Position numbers and translations under genes: made by a program. Shown one piece after another: positions 26,261 through 36,596 of a stretch of 64,000 nucleotides of DNA; the stretch's first letter is position 1; every line of letters starts with the position of its first letter. A model generated the notes under the pieces. That model was not told the origin of the DNA and searched no databases. It was given only the letters and a program-made list of their open reading frames with translations. Source of the DNA: Saprospiraceae bacterium (GTDB lineage Bacteria > Bacteroidota > Bacteroidia > Chitinophagales > Saprospiraceae); NCBI GenBank assembly GCA_016710625.1, contig JADJVK010000010.1, positions 61,646 through 125,645 on the forward strand, given 5' to 3'.

Positions 26261-27508
26261 TTATAAATTATTGTTTTTAAAGGGTTTGCCATTTATCCAG
26301 ACTTCATCAATAATATTCATTCCTATGGAATATGGAATAAAATTAAGGTTTTGGACATCTTTTAATACAATAAAGTTGGCAAATTTGTTTTCTGAAATGC
26401 TTCCAACTATATTTGACACATTCATTGCATATGCACTATTTATAGTAGCTGCATTTATAGCTTCATTGGGAGTTATTTTATATTGAACACAAGCAATACT
26501 TGTCATAAGATGCATATTACCTGTTGGACTGCTGCCTGGGTTGAAATCAGAAGCAATAGAAATTCCCAAACCATAGTCTATCATTTTCCTAACAGGAGGA
26601 TTGGGTAAGCCTAAAAAATAAGCGGCTCCTGGTAAAATATTTGGAATTGTGCTTGAGTTTTTTAGAAATTCAAAATCAGAAAGATTTGCAAATTCAACAT
26701 GATCCACACTGATGGCACTTACTTTGACACCTGCTTCTATTCCATTGCTATGTGATAATTGTTCTGCATGAACCTTTGGAATTATTCCATATCTTTTAGC
26801 TTCTGTCATAATATTAATAACATCATCATAATCGAAATAATCTTTTTCACAAAAAATATCACAAAAGTCAGCATAATTATTTTTTGCAACTTCAGGCAAT
26901 ATTTCGTTGATTATTAGATGAATATAACCTTTTTTGTCATCTTTAAATTCTTTTGGAATTGCATGAGCACCTAGGAATGTAGATTTAATAGGAATTGGTG
27001 AAATATCTTTTAATCTATTTATGACTTTTAATAATTTTAATTCAGATTCGAGATTCAAACCATATCCACTTTTAATTTCTACTGCACCTGTTCCTAAAGA
27101 AATAATATTGTTTAGCCTTACTAAAGATTTTTCAAACAACTCATCTTCAGACATTTGTCTAGTATGTTCTACAGAATTTAAAATTCCACCACCTCTTGAA
27201 GCGATTTCTTGATAACTTAATCCATGAATTCTATCAACAAATTCTTGCTCTCTGCTTTTGGCAAAAACCAAATGAGTATGACTATCAACCCAAGTTGGCA
27301 TGATAGCTCTATTTTTCATATCTATAATTTCTGCTTGATGGTTTGGGATTTCATCCATTTTACCCAAGCTAATTATTTTACCAGAAATATTATCCATTAA
27401 CATCCAAGCATTATCAATGCTGGAAATAGAATCCATCTCAGATCCCCTTTTAAAAAAATTATCAGTTTGATAGATAGTTTTTATATTTGTTAATAATATT
27501 TCACTCAC
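26261..27508 (-). CDS. hutI: Imidazolonepropionase
   Basis: The 415-residue amidohydrolase opens imidazolone-5-propionate in histidine degradation. Metal and substrate motifs are WVDSHTHLVFAKSREQEF near residue 75, GTGAVEIKSGYGLN near residue 144, FLGAHAIPKEF near residue 176, VHAEQLSHSNG near residue 243, VDHVEF and ASDFNPGSSPTGNM near residue 325. Translation starts at a GTG that overlaps the engB stop (TAGTG), implying coupling to that gene. The other hut genes are absent from the window. Confidence 0.95.
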   Translation of the reverse strand: MSEILLTNIKTIYQTDNFFKRGSEMDSISSIDNAWMLMDNISGKIISLGKMDEIPNHQAEIIDMKNRAIMPTWVDSHTHLVFAKSREQEFVDRIHGLSYQEIASRGGGILNSVEHTRQMSEDELFEKSLVRLNNIISLGTGAVEIKSGYGLNLESELKLLKVINRLKDISPIPIKSTFLGAHAIPKEFKDDKKGYIHLIINEILPEVAKNNYADFCDIFCEKDYFDYDDVINIMTEAKRYGIIPKVHAEQLSHSNGIEAGVKVSAISVDHVEFANLSDFEFLKNSSTIPNILPGAAYFLGLPNPPVRKMIDYGLGISIASDFNPGSSPTGNMHLMTSIACVQYKITPNEAINAATINSAYAMNVSNIVGSISENKFANFIVLKDVQNLNFIPYSIGMNIIDEVWINGKPFKNNNL

Positions 27509-28104
27509 TATATTTCCTTGATTATGTTAAAGATATAATTTAAAATTTCTTCTTTTCCAGTTCTTCTTTCTGCCGATGATATAAAAGTAGGTGGTAACTC
27601 ATCCCAATTTTCTAACATTTTATTTTTGAATAATTGAATATTACCATCTATACTTACTCCCTTTTTATTTTTATCAGTTTTTGTAAAAATTATTGAAAAT
27701 GGAATTCCCCATTCCCCAATTTTTTCTACAAAATCTAAATCAATCTTTTGTGGAGGTACATTACTATCTATAAGTATGAATAAATTGGTTAATTGCTCTC
27801 TTTTACTAATATAAAAATTAATCAATTTATCAAATTCTGCCTTAAATGTTTTAGATACTTTTGCATATCCATAGCCTGGTAAATCCACCAAATGCCATTT
27901 GTCATCAATGATAAAATAGTTTAGCATCCTTGTCTTTCCAGGTGTTTGTGATACAAGAGCTAAGTTTTTTTCACTACAAAGCATATTAATCAAGGAGGAT
28001 TTTCCAACATTTGATCTTCCAATAAATGCGAACTCTGGCAAATCCCCTTGTGGGCATAATTTTACCATTGGGAAACTTCCAACAAATTTTGCTTTAATAT
28101 GCAT
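27508..28104 (-). CDS. engB: Ribosome biogenesis GTPase YihA/EngB
   Basis: The 198-residue TRAFAC GTPase has P-loop GRSNVGKSSLINML near residue 29, a T-bearing switch segment PGKTRMLNYF, the G3 motif DLPGYGYAKV near residue 73, and G4 TKTDK near residue 140. It is the standard length and is needed for large-subunit assembly. It lies between the HsdR_N-like gene (32-bp gap) and hutI. Confidence 0.96.
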   Translation of the reverse strand: MHIKAKFVGSFPMVKLCPQGDLPEFAFIGRSNVGKSSLINMLCSEKNLALVSQTPGKTRMLNYFIIDDKWHLVDLPGYGYAKVSKTFKAEFDKLINFYISKREQLTNLFILIDSNVPPQKIDLDFVEKIGEWGIPFSIIFTKTDKNKKGVSIDGNIQLFKNKMLENWDELPPTFISSAERRTGKEEILNYIFNIIKEI

Positions 28105-28136
28105 ATTAAATTATTATAATTAAATTTATTAAGGTT

Positions 28137-28595
28137 TTATAAACCTTCATATGAAGGCAATTCATTCAAAAAGGTATATGTTTTGGAGTCAATATCAATT
28201 TTGGAACACACAGCGAAATTACCATTAATAATTAAAGTATAAGGTGCATTTATTTCAGAATTATATAAAGATACTTGATTAGATTGATTTTGTTGTATCG
28301 GAATTTTATAAGATTTGCATTCAATAATCATAAAAGGTTTAATATCAGTATTGTAAACCAATATATCAAATCTTTTTTCCATATTATTTACCTTGATTGA
28401 TTTTTCAACTTGAATTTTTGATTTTGGATAATTCAATTTTTCTGTTAAATAATGAATCATTAATTGCCTAACTAGCTCTTCAGGCGTCATAGCTACGTAC
28501 TTATTTCTAATTTTATCGCCAATAAAATATTTTCCAAATTCAGTTTTAATCTGTAATTTATTTTGAAATTGCAATAAATCTAGTTCTATAAGCAT
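28137..28595 (-). CDS. HsdR N-terminal-like PD-(D/E)XK domain protein
   Basis: This 152-residue stand-alone protein resembles the N-terminal nuclease domain of type I restriction HsdR subunits (HSDR_N_2). The nuclease core is visible as KRFDILVYN with aspartate near residue 76 and FMIIECKSYKIPI with the ECK triad near residue 92, followed by a QxxxY-like SNQVSLYNSEI. No restriction, modification or specificity genes are nearby. It is first in an apparent operon with engB and hutI. Its role is unknown, and nuclease activity is only inferred from the motif. Confidence 0.82.
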   Translation of the reverse strand: MLIELDLLQFQNKLQIKTEFGKYFIGDKIRNKYVAMTPEELVRQLMIHYLTEKLNYPKSKIQVEKSIKVNNMEKRFDILVYNTDIKPFMIIECKSYKIPIQQNQSNQVSLYNSEINAPYTLIINGNFAVCSKIDIDSKTYTFLNELPSYEGL

Positions 28596-28755
28596 TAAGA
28601 ATTATATTATAAATAAATTTAATAAGTACAAATGTATAATGTTAATCTTTAATATCAAAATTTTTAAAAAAAACCATAATATTAATTGTTGTTTTTAAAA
28701 ATAATCGTACTTTTATGTTAACAATTAATAAATCTTTAAAATAATATTAACTATT

Positions 28756-30786
28756 ATGAAAAAAAATTTACTCTTTTTATCTTTGATTTTTATAAGTTTT
28801 GGAGTATTTGGTCAAAATTATTCGGATGATTTCGAATCATTTGCAGCAGGTGATTTTATCGCATTAAAAAATAATAAATGGTCAACTTGGTCTGCAGCTC
28901 CTGGAACAGCTGAAGATACAAAAGTCACCGATGAAAAAGCAAAAAGTGGTACAAAATCTTTAAAATTTGTTTCAACTACTGCAAGTGGAGGACCTACAGA
29001 TTTGATCTTGCCTTTTAATACAACTGCATATGATAAAGGTATATTCGAATTGGATATGCAAATATATGTTGAAGCAAGTTCAGCTGCTTATTTTAATTTT
29101 CAAGCCGTAGCTCCTGTTGGTAAAACTTGGGCTTTAGATTGTTATTTTACAGCTGCTGGTGATTTGAATGTTACAAAAGGAAGTGTAGGTGGTTTGGCTG
29201 CAACAGCTAAATATCAACAAGGAACTTGGAATAAAATTGCTTTCAAATTGGATTTAACATTGAATATTTGGGAAGTTTTACTGAATGATGTTTCTGTAGG
29301 TAAATATGATAATCCAAACAACTCAGTTTATGCTATGGACATTTTTCCATTAAATCAAACTGCTCCAAATTTAGCAACATTTTATATTGATGATGTGAAT
29401 TATAAATACACTGCACCAGTTCAAAAAGATGTGGATGTTGCAGTTTTATCACTAAATGTAAATCAAAAAGTGTTAAATGGAAAAGCTTATCCTGTTGGTG
29501 GCGTTATTAGAAATATTGGATTAACTACAATTGATTCATTAGATTTTACATGGAATGATGGTACTAATAATGTTACTCAAAAATTAAAAGGTTTAGCTTT
29601 AGCACCTTTCAAATCTTATACATATACTGCTAGTCAAAAATATACAGCTGATAAATTGAATAATAATATTAAATTTTCAGTATCAAATCCTAATAATTTA
29701 GTGGATTTAGACTTAAGCAATAATTCTAAATCAAAATCATTGACTGTTGTGGTTCCTGCTGTTAATAAACATGTTCTTGCAGAGGAAATTACTGGAACTT
29801 GGTGCCAATGGTGTCCTAGAGGTGCAGTATTCATGAATTATATGACTGCTGAATATCCAAATTATTTTATTGGAATTGCAGCTCATGGTGGTAGTGCTAA
29901 TGAACCTATGTTATTAAAAGAGTATGTTGATGGAGTATTAACATTCCCTGGAGTAACTGGATATCCTGGAATTGTTACTGATAGAACTTTTGAAGGTGAC
30001 CCTTCAGGTTTGGAGGAAATGTTTTTCACTCAAATAGAAAAAGCTCCAGTTTCATTTCCTAAAAATAAAGTTACATATGATGCAACTTCAGGAGTAATGA
30101 ATATTAATGTGACTACTAAATTTACTCAAAATTTAACTGGTGATTATAAAGTAGTTATCGCTATTGTTGAAGATAGTGTTAAAGGAACTACAACAGCATA
30201 CAATCAATCAAATGCATATGCTGGTGGAACTAATGGAGTTATGGGAGGCTATGAAAAGTTAACTAATCCAGTTCCAGCAGCTAAAATGGTATATATGCAT
30301 GTTGCAAGAGCATTAATAGGAACTTATGCTGGTGATGGTAATGCTTTACCTGATAATTTAGTTGCAAATACTGATTATCCATTTGATGCTACATATACTA
30401 TACCAGCTACTTGGAAAGCTAAAAATTTGAAAGTAGTTAGTATGATAGTTAGCCCAACAGGAGAAATTGATAATGCAACTGAATTGGATTTTGTTGATTT
30501 CACAAGTGGTACTTCTATTATTTCAGAGCATCCTGCTTTTGGTGGAATTTATCCAAATCCAAGTAATGATTTGTCAAATGTTGAATTAAACTTAACTGAA
30601 AATACAGAAGTTGCTATTAAAGTTACAAATATTAGTGGCCAGTTAGTGGCATCTAAAGCTTATGGTACACTTAATGGTGATGTTATGTTGCCAATTAATA
30701 CAGCTGCTTTTGATGCTGGATTGTATTTAGTTCAAATTCAATTAGGAAATTCAATTTTGACTAAAAAATTAGTTGTAAATAAATAA
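28756..30786 (+). CDS. Omp28-related exported protein with type A T9SS sorting domain
   Basis: The 676-residue protein has a signal peptide (MKKNLLFLSLIFISFGVFGQ) and an N-terminal jelly-roll-like domain (DDFESFAAGDFIALKNNKWS). A CARDB-like segment lies near residues 225-330, and an Omp28/thioredoxin-like domain opens with EEITGTWCQWCPRGAVF (CxxC) near residue 343. Its C-terminal 80 residues (GIYPNPSNDLSNVELNL, INTAAFDAGLYLVQIQLGNS, LTKKLVVNK) form a type A sorting domain for type IX secretion. It is followed by a strong terminator and stands as a single-gene unit. Confidence 0.9.
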   Translation: MKKNLLFLSLIFISFGVFGQNYSDDFESFAAGDFIALKNNKWSTWSAAPGTAEDTKVTDEKAKSGTKSLKFVSTTASGGPTDLILPFNTTAYDKGIFELDMQIYVEASSAAYFNFQAVAPVGKTWALDCYFTAAGDLNVTKGSVGGLAATAKYQQGTWNKIAFKLDLTLNIWEVLLNDVSVGKYDNPNNSVYAMDIFPLNQTAPNLATFYIDDVNYKYTAPVQKDVDVAVLSLNVNQKVLNGKAYPVGGVIRNIGLTTIDSLDFTWNDGTNNVTQKLKGLALAPFKSYTYTASQKYTADKLNNNIKFSVSNPNNLVDLDLSNNSKSKSLTVVVPAVNKHVLAEEITGTWCQWCPRGAVFMNYMTAEYPNYFIGIAAHGGSANEPMLLKEYVDGVLTFPGVTGYPGIVTDRTFEGDPSGLEEMFFTQIEKAPVSFPKNKVTYDATSGVMNINVTTKFTQNLTGDYKVVIAIVEDSVKGTTTAYNQSNAYAGGTNGVMGGYEKLTNPVPAAKMVYMHVARALIGTYAGDGNALPDNLVANTDYPFDATYTIPATWKAKNLKVVSMIVSPTGEIDNATELDFVDFTSGTSIISEHPAFGGIYPNPSNDLSNVELNLTENTEVAIKVTNISGQLVASKAYGTLNGDVMLPINTAAFDAGLYLVQIQLGNSILTKKLVVNK

Positions 30787-30812
30787 CAAAACAAAGTATA
30801 AAATCGTATTGA

Positions 30813-30844
30813 GGGAAATATGTTGATTCATATTTCCCTTTTTT
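30813..30844 (+). terminator. Terminator of the Omp28-type gene
   Basis: GGGAAATATG (30813-30822) and CATATTTCCC (30829-30838) form a perfect 10-bp stem with a 6-nt loop, then TTTTTT. It ends only a few bases before the coaE start codon. Confidence 0.9.
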
Positions 30845-30847
30845 ATT

Positions 30848-31435
30848 ATGGCAAAAAAAGTAGGCATAACAGGCGGAATTGGCTCAGGAAAAACCACAGT
30901 CTGCAAAATATTTGAATTTCTTGGCGTACCTATATTCTATTCAGATGAGGTTGCAAAAAATATTTTAGTTACCAATCAGAATGTTATTCGTCAAATACAA
31001 GAAGTTTTTGGAGAGGAGGCTTATAATTTAGATAGCACATATAATAAGCAATTTGTAGCATCAAAAATATTCAATGATAAAAGTTTATTGTTGAAATTGA
31101 ATAGCATAATACATCCAATTGTCATTGAAGAAAATTTTCTATGGAATGACAAATATAAAGACTCACCTTATATTATAAATGAATCTGCTTTAATATTCGA
31201 AAGTAATAAATACAAGTTATTTGATAAAATAATAGTTGTTTACTGTCCTGAATATATAAAGATAGATAGAGTAATGAAAAGAGATAATTTAAATAAGGAC
31301 CAAGTTCAAGAAAGAATAAAAAATCAACTTGCTGATATTGAAAAAATTAGACTTTCTGACATGGTAATAATTAATAATAACGAAATTTCCTTATTGTCTC
31401 AGATTCATTACATTCATAATAAATTAACGAATTAA
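30848..31435 (+). CDS. coaE: Dephospho-CoA kinase
   Basis: The 195-residue kinase catalyses the last step of coenzyme A synthesis. It shows the P-loop GITGGIGSGKTTVCKIFE at residues 6-23, YSDEVAKNI near residue 31, the HPIVIEE segment near residue 96 and the lid KRDNLNKDQVQERIKNQ near residue 150. Length is normal for the family. The ATG at 30848 lies right after the preceding terminator, so a promoter inside or upstream of that hairpin is needed. Confidence 0.95.
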   Translation: MAKKVGITGGIGSGKTTVCKIFEFLGVPIFYSDEVAKNILVTNQNVIRQIQEVFGEEAYNLDSTYNKQFVASKIFNDKSLLLKLNSIIHPIVIEENFLWNDKYKDSPYIINESALIFESNKYKLFDKIIVVYCPEYIKIDRVMKRDNLNKDQVQERIKNQLADIEKIRLSDMVIINNNEISLLSQIHYIHNKLTN

Positions 31436-31436
31436 A

Positions 31437-31469
31437 TTTGTTTATTTAAGATTAAAAGCTTTATATTTG
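31437..31469 (+). promoter_or_regulatory. Bacteroidota-type promoter of the giant adhesin gene
   Basis: A -33 TTTG at 31437-31440 and a -7 TATATTTG at 31462-31469 are separated by 21 bp, a complete match to the TTTG-N19-21-TAnnTTTG consensus. Transcription would begin near 31476, giving a leader of about 75 nt before the ATG at 31550. Confidence 0.75.
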
Positions 31470-31549
31470 TCCCAACATCTATACTTAAGTATCTACTCTA
31501 CACTTCAATTCATCGATTAAAAATTAGATTTTTTATAAAAACTTACAGT

Positions 31550-34500
31550 ATGAAGTATTCTTTACGAATCTTATTACCCTATTTATTGTTTTTTGTTTTA
31601 GCCATATTTTCAAACATTGAACAATCTTTTGCAGGAAAAAGTCCTACTTGCGATGTATGTAATAATGTGACTTATGGAGGTAAAATTCAAGGTAACGAAA
31701 CGGGTTGTGGAAGTCCTGGCTGGGATCCATCAATTATCACTAACCTCGAATTTCCAACTGGTGGATCAGGGATGATGGAATATATGTGGTTATTTACCAC
31801 TGAAGATCCTACAAAACCTTTTGCACAATGGACTCCAATTCCTAATGTAAACACTCCTGATTATGATCCTGGAGTGATTTATAAGACAACTTATTATACT
31901 AGATGTTCAAGGAGAATGGGTTGTACTGAGTTTCCTGGAGAATCAAATATTGTAACTAAAACTTTTAATTGTTGTAATAATATTACATCGGCTGGAAAAA
32001 TTGGAAGTAACCAAATTGGTTGTTTACCAAGTTTTGATCCTTTTACTTTGACAAATATAACATTACCTTCTGGAGGTTCTGGAACTTTAGTATATCAATG
32101 GTATAAGAGTACTCAAAATATTTCATTCGATATTAATAATCCAGCTTGGGTATTAATTACTGGAGCAACGGATAGTATTTATAATCCTACACCAATTTCT
32201 GTAAATTCTTATTATGTTAGATTGGCAAAAAGATCAGGTTGTACTGATTATTTTCCATCTAATATTGTAGCTATTACTTTATTTTCACCACCAACAGTTA
32301 TGTCTTCCACAACACCTGTGAAATGTTATGGTGAATCAAATGGAGCAATTTCATTAGTAATTTTAGGAGGAAAAGCTCCATTTACATTTAATTGGAATCC
32401 AAATACAATCGGAAATCAACAAAATCCAATAAATTTAGCTGCTGGAAATTATAGTGTTACAGTCACCGATGCAAATGGCTGTTCAGTTTCAAAATCAATT
32501 AATTTAACTCAACCTCAACCTTTAAACATAACTTTTTCAAATATAGTAAATAATGCATGTTACGGATCATCTAATGGATCTGCAAATGCAAATGTTACAG
32601 GAGGAACTGCTACTTATAGTTATTTGTGGAGTAATGGAGAAACATCCCAGAATTTAACAAATTTAGCTTCAGGAACTTATTCATTAACAGTTACTGATAA
32701 AAATGGATGTAAAGTATCAAATTCTTTGACAATTACTAGTCCTCCATCAATACAAATCTCAATAACTAAATTTGATAACAAATGTTATGGAGATTCAAAA
32801 GGTCAAGCAACTGCAACTGGTTTTGGAGGAAGTTTCCCTTTTACTTATTTATGGAGTACAGGTTCTACTTCAAATACAATATCTAATTTAGTTTCTGGTA
32901 CATATTCAGTTACAGCAACAGATGCTAATAATTGTACAAAATCAACTTCATTTACAATCACTCAACCAGATGAGTTGAATCTGAATTTGACAAAAAATGA
33001 TGTTAAATGTTTTGGTGGAAATAATGGAAGTATCAATAGCTCAGTTTCAAATGGAACTGCACCATATACTTATATTTGGTCGAATGGATCAATTACTGCT
33101 AATATTGGTAATTTAACTATCGGAACCTATTCTGTAACTGTAACTGATGCAAATGGTTGTAAAAAAACTTCATCAATTACAATTTCTCAACCAACAGAAT
33201 TAACAGTGATTACCTCTAAGACAGATGTAAAATGTAATGGAGATAATACTGGAATTGCGAATGTAAGTGCTTCAGGTGGAAGTTTACCATATATATATAA
33301 ATGGAGTAATGGAGGTACAACTTCATCAATTAGCAATTTATCTGCAGGTATTTATACTGTTACTGTTACAGATGCTAATTTATGTTCTAAAATATCATCA
33401 GTTACAATTTCAAGTCCAACCTCTTTAGATTTACAATTTTCACATACAGATGTAAAATGTCATTCTGGAAATGATGGTACTGCTTCTGTTTCTGTTTCTG
33501 GAGGAACTGTAAATTATACATACCTTTGGTCAAATGGCGGAACAACTGCTTCTATCAATAATTTAGTTGCTGGTACATATTCTGTAACTGTAACAGATGC
33601 AAATGGCTGTAAAAAAACAGGCTCAGTAGTAGTTAATCAACCAACTGAATTAGTGGTTACAACATCAAAGTCTGATGTAAAATGTCATGCTGGAAATGAT
33701 GGTACTGCTTCTGTTTCTGTTTCTGGAGGAACTGTAAATTATACATACCTTTGGTCAAATGGCGGAACAACTGCTTCTATCAATAATTTAACAGCTGGTA
33801 CATATTCTGTAACAGTAACAGATGCAAATGGGTGTAAGAAAACAAGTTCAGTTGTAGTAAATCAACCAACTGAATTAGTGGTTTCAACATCAAAGACTGA
33901 TGTGAAATGTCATGCAGGAAATGATGGATCGGCAAGTGTTTCTGTTTCTGGAGGAACTGTAAACTATACATACCTTTGGTCAAATGGCGGAACAACAGCT
34001 TCAATCAACAATTTAGCGGCTGGAACTTATTCTGTAACAGTTACAGATGCAAACGGATGTAAAAAAACAGGCACTGTAGTTATAAATCAACCAACTGAAT
34101 TAATGGTTTCTACATCTAAAACTGATGTTAAATGTCATGCTGGAAATGATGGATCAGCAAGTGTCTCTGTTTCAGGTGGTACTGTAAACTATACTTACCT
34201 TTGGTCAAATGGCGGAACAACTGCTTCTATTAATAATTTAGTTGCTGGAAATTATACAGTTACAGTAACAGATGCAAATGGCTGTAAAAAAACAAGTTCG
34301 GTAGTTGTAAACCAACCTTCAGAATTAGTTCTATCAACATCAAAGACTGATGTAAAATGTTATTCAGGAAATGATGGATCAGCAAGTGTTTCTGTTTCAG
34401 GTGGAACAGTAAATTATACATACCTTTGGTCAAATGGCGGAACAACTGCTTCAATCAATAATTTAATAGCTGGAACATATACCGTTACCGTTACAGATGC

Positions 34501-35173
34501 AAATGGCTGTAAAAAAATAAGTTCAGTAGTTGTAAATCAACCTACTGATTTAGTAGTTTCAACATCAAAGACTGATGTAAAATGTTATTCAGGAAATGAT
34601 GGATCAGCAAGTGTTTCTGTTTCTGGAGGAACTGTAAATTATACATACCTTTGGTCAAATGGCGGAACAACTCCTTCGATAAATAATTTAGTAGCTGGAA
34701 CATTTTCTGTAACTGTAACTGATGCAAATGGCTGTAAAAAAACAAGTTCAGTAGTTGTTAACCAACCAACTGAATTAGTAATTTCTACATCTAAGACAGA
34801 TGTAAAATGTTATTCAGGAAATGATGGATCAGCTAGTGTTTCTGTTTCTGGAGGTACTGTAAATTATACATACCTTTGGTCAAATGGCGGAACAACAGCT
34901 TCGATCAATAATTTAGCAGCTGGAACATATACCGTTACTGTAACAGATGCAAATGGCTGTAAAAAAACAAGTTCAGTAGTTGTTAACCAACCAACTGAAT
35001 TAGTAATTTCTACATCTAAGACGGATGTAAAATGTTATACTGGAAATGATGGATCAGCTAGTGTTTCTGTTTCAGGTGGTACAGTAAATTATACTTACAA
35101 TTGGTCAAACGGAGGAACAACTGCTTCAATCAATAATTTAGCTGCTGGAACTATATTCTGTAACAGTTTCTGA
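31550..35173 (+). CDS. Giant SprB-repeat adhesin, N-terminal part
   Basis: These 1207 residues start a protein that spans 31550-40918, about 3120 residues. A signal peptide (MKYSLRILLPYLLFFVLAIF) is followed by two tandem cysteine-containing modules (CNNVTYGGKIQGNETGCG; CNNITSAGKIGSNQIGC, residues about 34-250). Then come SprB repeats, each about 75 residues (VKCxxGNDGxA, YLWSNGGTTASINNL, AGTYSVTVTDANGCKK). The frame is lost near 35155 by one inserted base and regained near 35190 by one lost A. Such repeats occur in the gliding adhesin SprB, but whether this cell glides cannot be told. The promoter is at 31437-31469. Confidence 0.9.
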   Translation: MKYSLRILLPYLLFFVLAIFSNIEQSFAGKSPTCDVCNNVTYGGKIQGNETGCGSPGWDPSIITNLEFPTGGSGMMEYMWLFTTEDPTKPFAQWTPIPNVNTPDYDPGVIYKTTYYTRCSRRMGCTEFPGESNIVTKTFNCCNNITSAGKIGSNQIGCLPSFDPFTLTNITLPSGGSGTLVYQWYKSTQNISFDINNPAWVLITGATDSIYNPTPISVNSYYVRLAKRSGCTDYFPSNIVAITLFSPPTVMSSTTPVKCYGESNGAISLVILGGKAPFTFNWNPNTIGNQQNPINLAAGNYSVTVTDANGCSVSKSINLTQPQPLNITFSNIVNNACYGSSNGSANANVTGGTATYSYLWSNGETSQNLTNLASGTYSLTVTDKNGCKVSNSLTITSPPSIQISITKFDNKCYGDSKGQATATGFGGSFPFTYLWSTGSTSNTISNLVSGTYSVTATDANNCTKSTSFTITQPDELNLNLTKNDVKCFGGNNGSINSSVSNGTAPYTYIWSNGSITANIGNLTIGTYSVTVTDANGCKKTSSITISQPTELTVITSKTDVKCNGDNTGIANVSASGGSLPYIYKWSNGGTTSSISNLSAGIYTVTVTDANLCSKISSVTISSPTSLDLQFSHTDVKCHSGNDGTASVSVSGGTVNYTYLWSNGGTTASINNLVAGTYSVTVTDANGCKKTGSVVVNQPTELVVTTSKSDVKCHAGNDGTASVSVSGGTVNYTYLWSNGGTTASINNLTAGTYSVTVTDANGCKKTSSVVVNQPTELVVSTSKTDVKCHAGNDGSASVSVSGGTVNYTYLWSNGGTTASINNLAAGTYSVTVTDANGCKKTGTVVINQPTELMVSTSKTDVKCHAGNDGSASVSVSGGTVNYTYLWSNGGTTASINNLVAGNYTVTVTDANGCKKTSSVVVNQPSELVLSTSKTDVKCYSGNDGSASVSVSGGTVNYTYLWSNGGTTASINNLIAGTYTVTVTDANGCKKISSVVVNQPTDLVVSTSKTDVKCYSGNDGSASVSVSGGTVNYTYLWSNGGTTPSINNLVAGTFSVTVTDANGCKKTSSVVVNQPTELVISTSKTDVKCYSGNDGSASVSVSGGTVNYTYLWSNGGTTASINNLAAGTYTVTVTDANGCKKTSSVVVNQPTELVISTSKTDVKCYTGNDGSASVSVSGGTVNYTYNWSNGGTTASINNLAAGTIFCNSF

Positions 35174-36596
35174 TGCAACGATTTGTAAAAAATAAGTTCA
35201 GTAGTTGTAAATCAACCTACAGAGTTAGTTATTTCTACAACTAAAACAGATGTAAAATGTAATAGTGGCAATGATGGATCTGCAAGTGTTAATGTTTCTG
35301 GTGGATCTACTGGTTATTCTTATCTTTGGTCAAACGGCGGGACAAGTGCTTCGATAAATAATTTAGCTGCAGGAACATATTCTGTTACTGTAACTGATGC
35401 AAATGGCTGTAAGAAATCTGTATCAATAATTATTAATGAATCTTCTGAATTAGTTGTAACATCAACAAAAACAGATGTAAAGTGTAATGGAGGAACTGAT
35501 GGTTCTGCAAGTATTTCAGTTTCTGGAGGAACCACTGGTTATACTTATATTTGGTCAAACGGTGGTACAGCAGCTTCAATAAATAATTTAACCGCTGGAA
35601 CATATACTGTAACTGTAACAGATGCAAATGGGTGTAAGAAAACAAGTTCAGTTGTTGTAAATCAACCAACCGAATTAGTAGTATCAACATCTAAAACAGA
35701 TGTGAAATGTCATGCAGGCAATGATGGATCAGCAAATGTAGCAGTTTCAGGTGGTACTGTAAACTATACATACCTTTGGTCAAATGGTGGAACAACTGCT
35801 TCAATCAATAATTTAATTGCTGGAACTTATACCGTTACTGTAACAGATGCAAATGGCTGTAAAAAAACAAGTTCAGTAGTTGTAAATCAGCCAACTGATT
35901 TAGTAATATCAACCTCTAAAACAGATGTTAAATGTTATTCAGGAAATGATGGATCAGCAAGTGTTTCTGTATCTGGTGGCACAGTAATTATATATACCTT
36001 TGGTCAAATGGAGGAACATCAACTTCTATAATAATTTAGCTGCAGGAACTTATATTGTTACTGTAACAGATGCAAATGGATGTAAAAAACAGCAACTGTA
36101 GATGTAAATCAACCTACTGAATTAATTGTATCAACTTCTAAAACAGATGTAAAATGTTTTAATGGAAATGATGGAACAGCTAATGTAATAGTTTCTGGAG
36201 GAACTGTAAACTATACTTACATATGGTCAAACGGAGGAACAACTACATCAATTAATAATTTAGTAGCTGGAACATATTCTGTAACAGTAACAGATGCAAA
36301 TGGGTGTAAGAAAACAAGTTCAGTAGTAGTAAATCAACCAACTGAATTAGTAGTATCAACATCTAAAACAGATGTAAAATGTAATAGTGGAAATGATGGT
36401 TCAGCAAGTGTTTCTGTATCTGGTGGTACTACTGGTTATTCATATCTTTGGTCAAATGGAGGTACTGCTGCTACAAATAATAATTTATCTGCTGGAACTT
36501 ACACTGTAACTGTATCTGATGCAAATGGCTGTAAGAGAACAGCTTCAGTTTTAGTAAATCAGGCTTCATCATTGGTTTCAAAAATAACAAAATCGG
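33449..36596 (+). repeat. Fourteen tandem 225-bp SprB-repeat units
   Basis: The codon block beginning GAT-GT(A/G/T)-AA(A/G)-TGT recurs at 33449, 33674, 33899, 34124, 34349, 34574, 34799, 35024, 35249, 35474, 35699, 35924, 36146, 36371 and 36596. Every step is 225 bp except 35924 to 36146, which is 222. Units are highly similar at the DNA level (for example TGGTCAAATGGCGGAACAAC). The short step coincides with three separate one-base losses. Flanking repeats up- and downstream are more diverged but similar in length. Confidence 0.93.

Noticed and set aside
33780..34745. Long minus-strand reading frames inside the adhesin repeats.
   Set aside because: They repeat with the 225-bp unit and are shadows of the plus-strand coding frame, with low-complexity Leu/Gln/His-rich translations.
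35155..36090. Phase variation of the giant adhesin by frameshifts in A runs.
   Set aside because: The changes sit at five different positions with no long hypermutable tract, they cancel to keep the frame, and the same kind of one-base loss affects unrelated genes.
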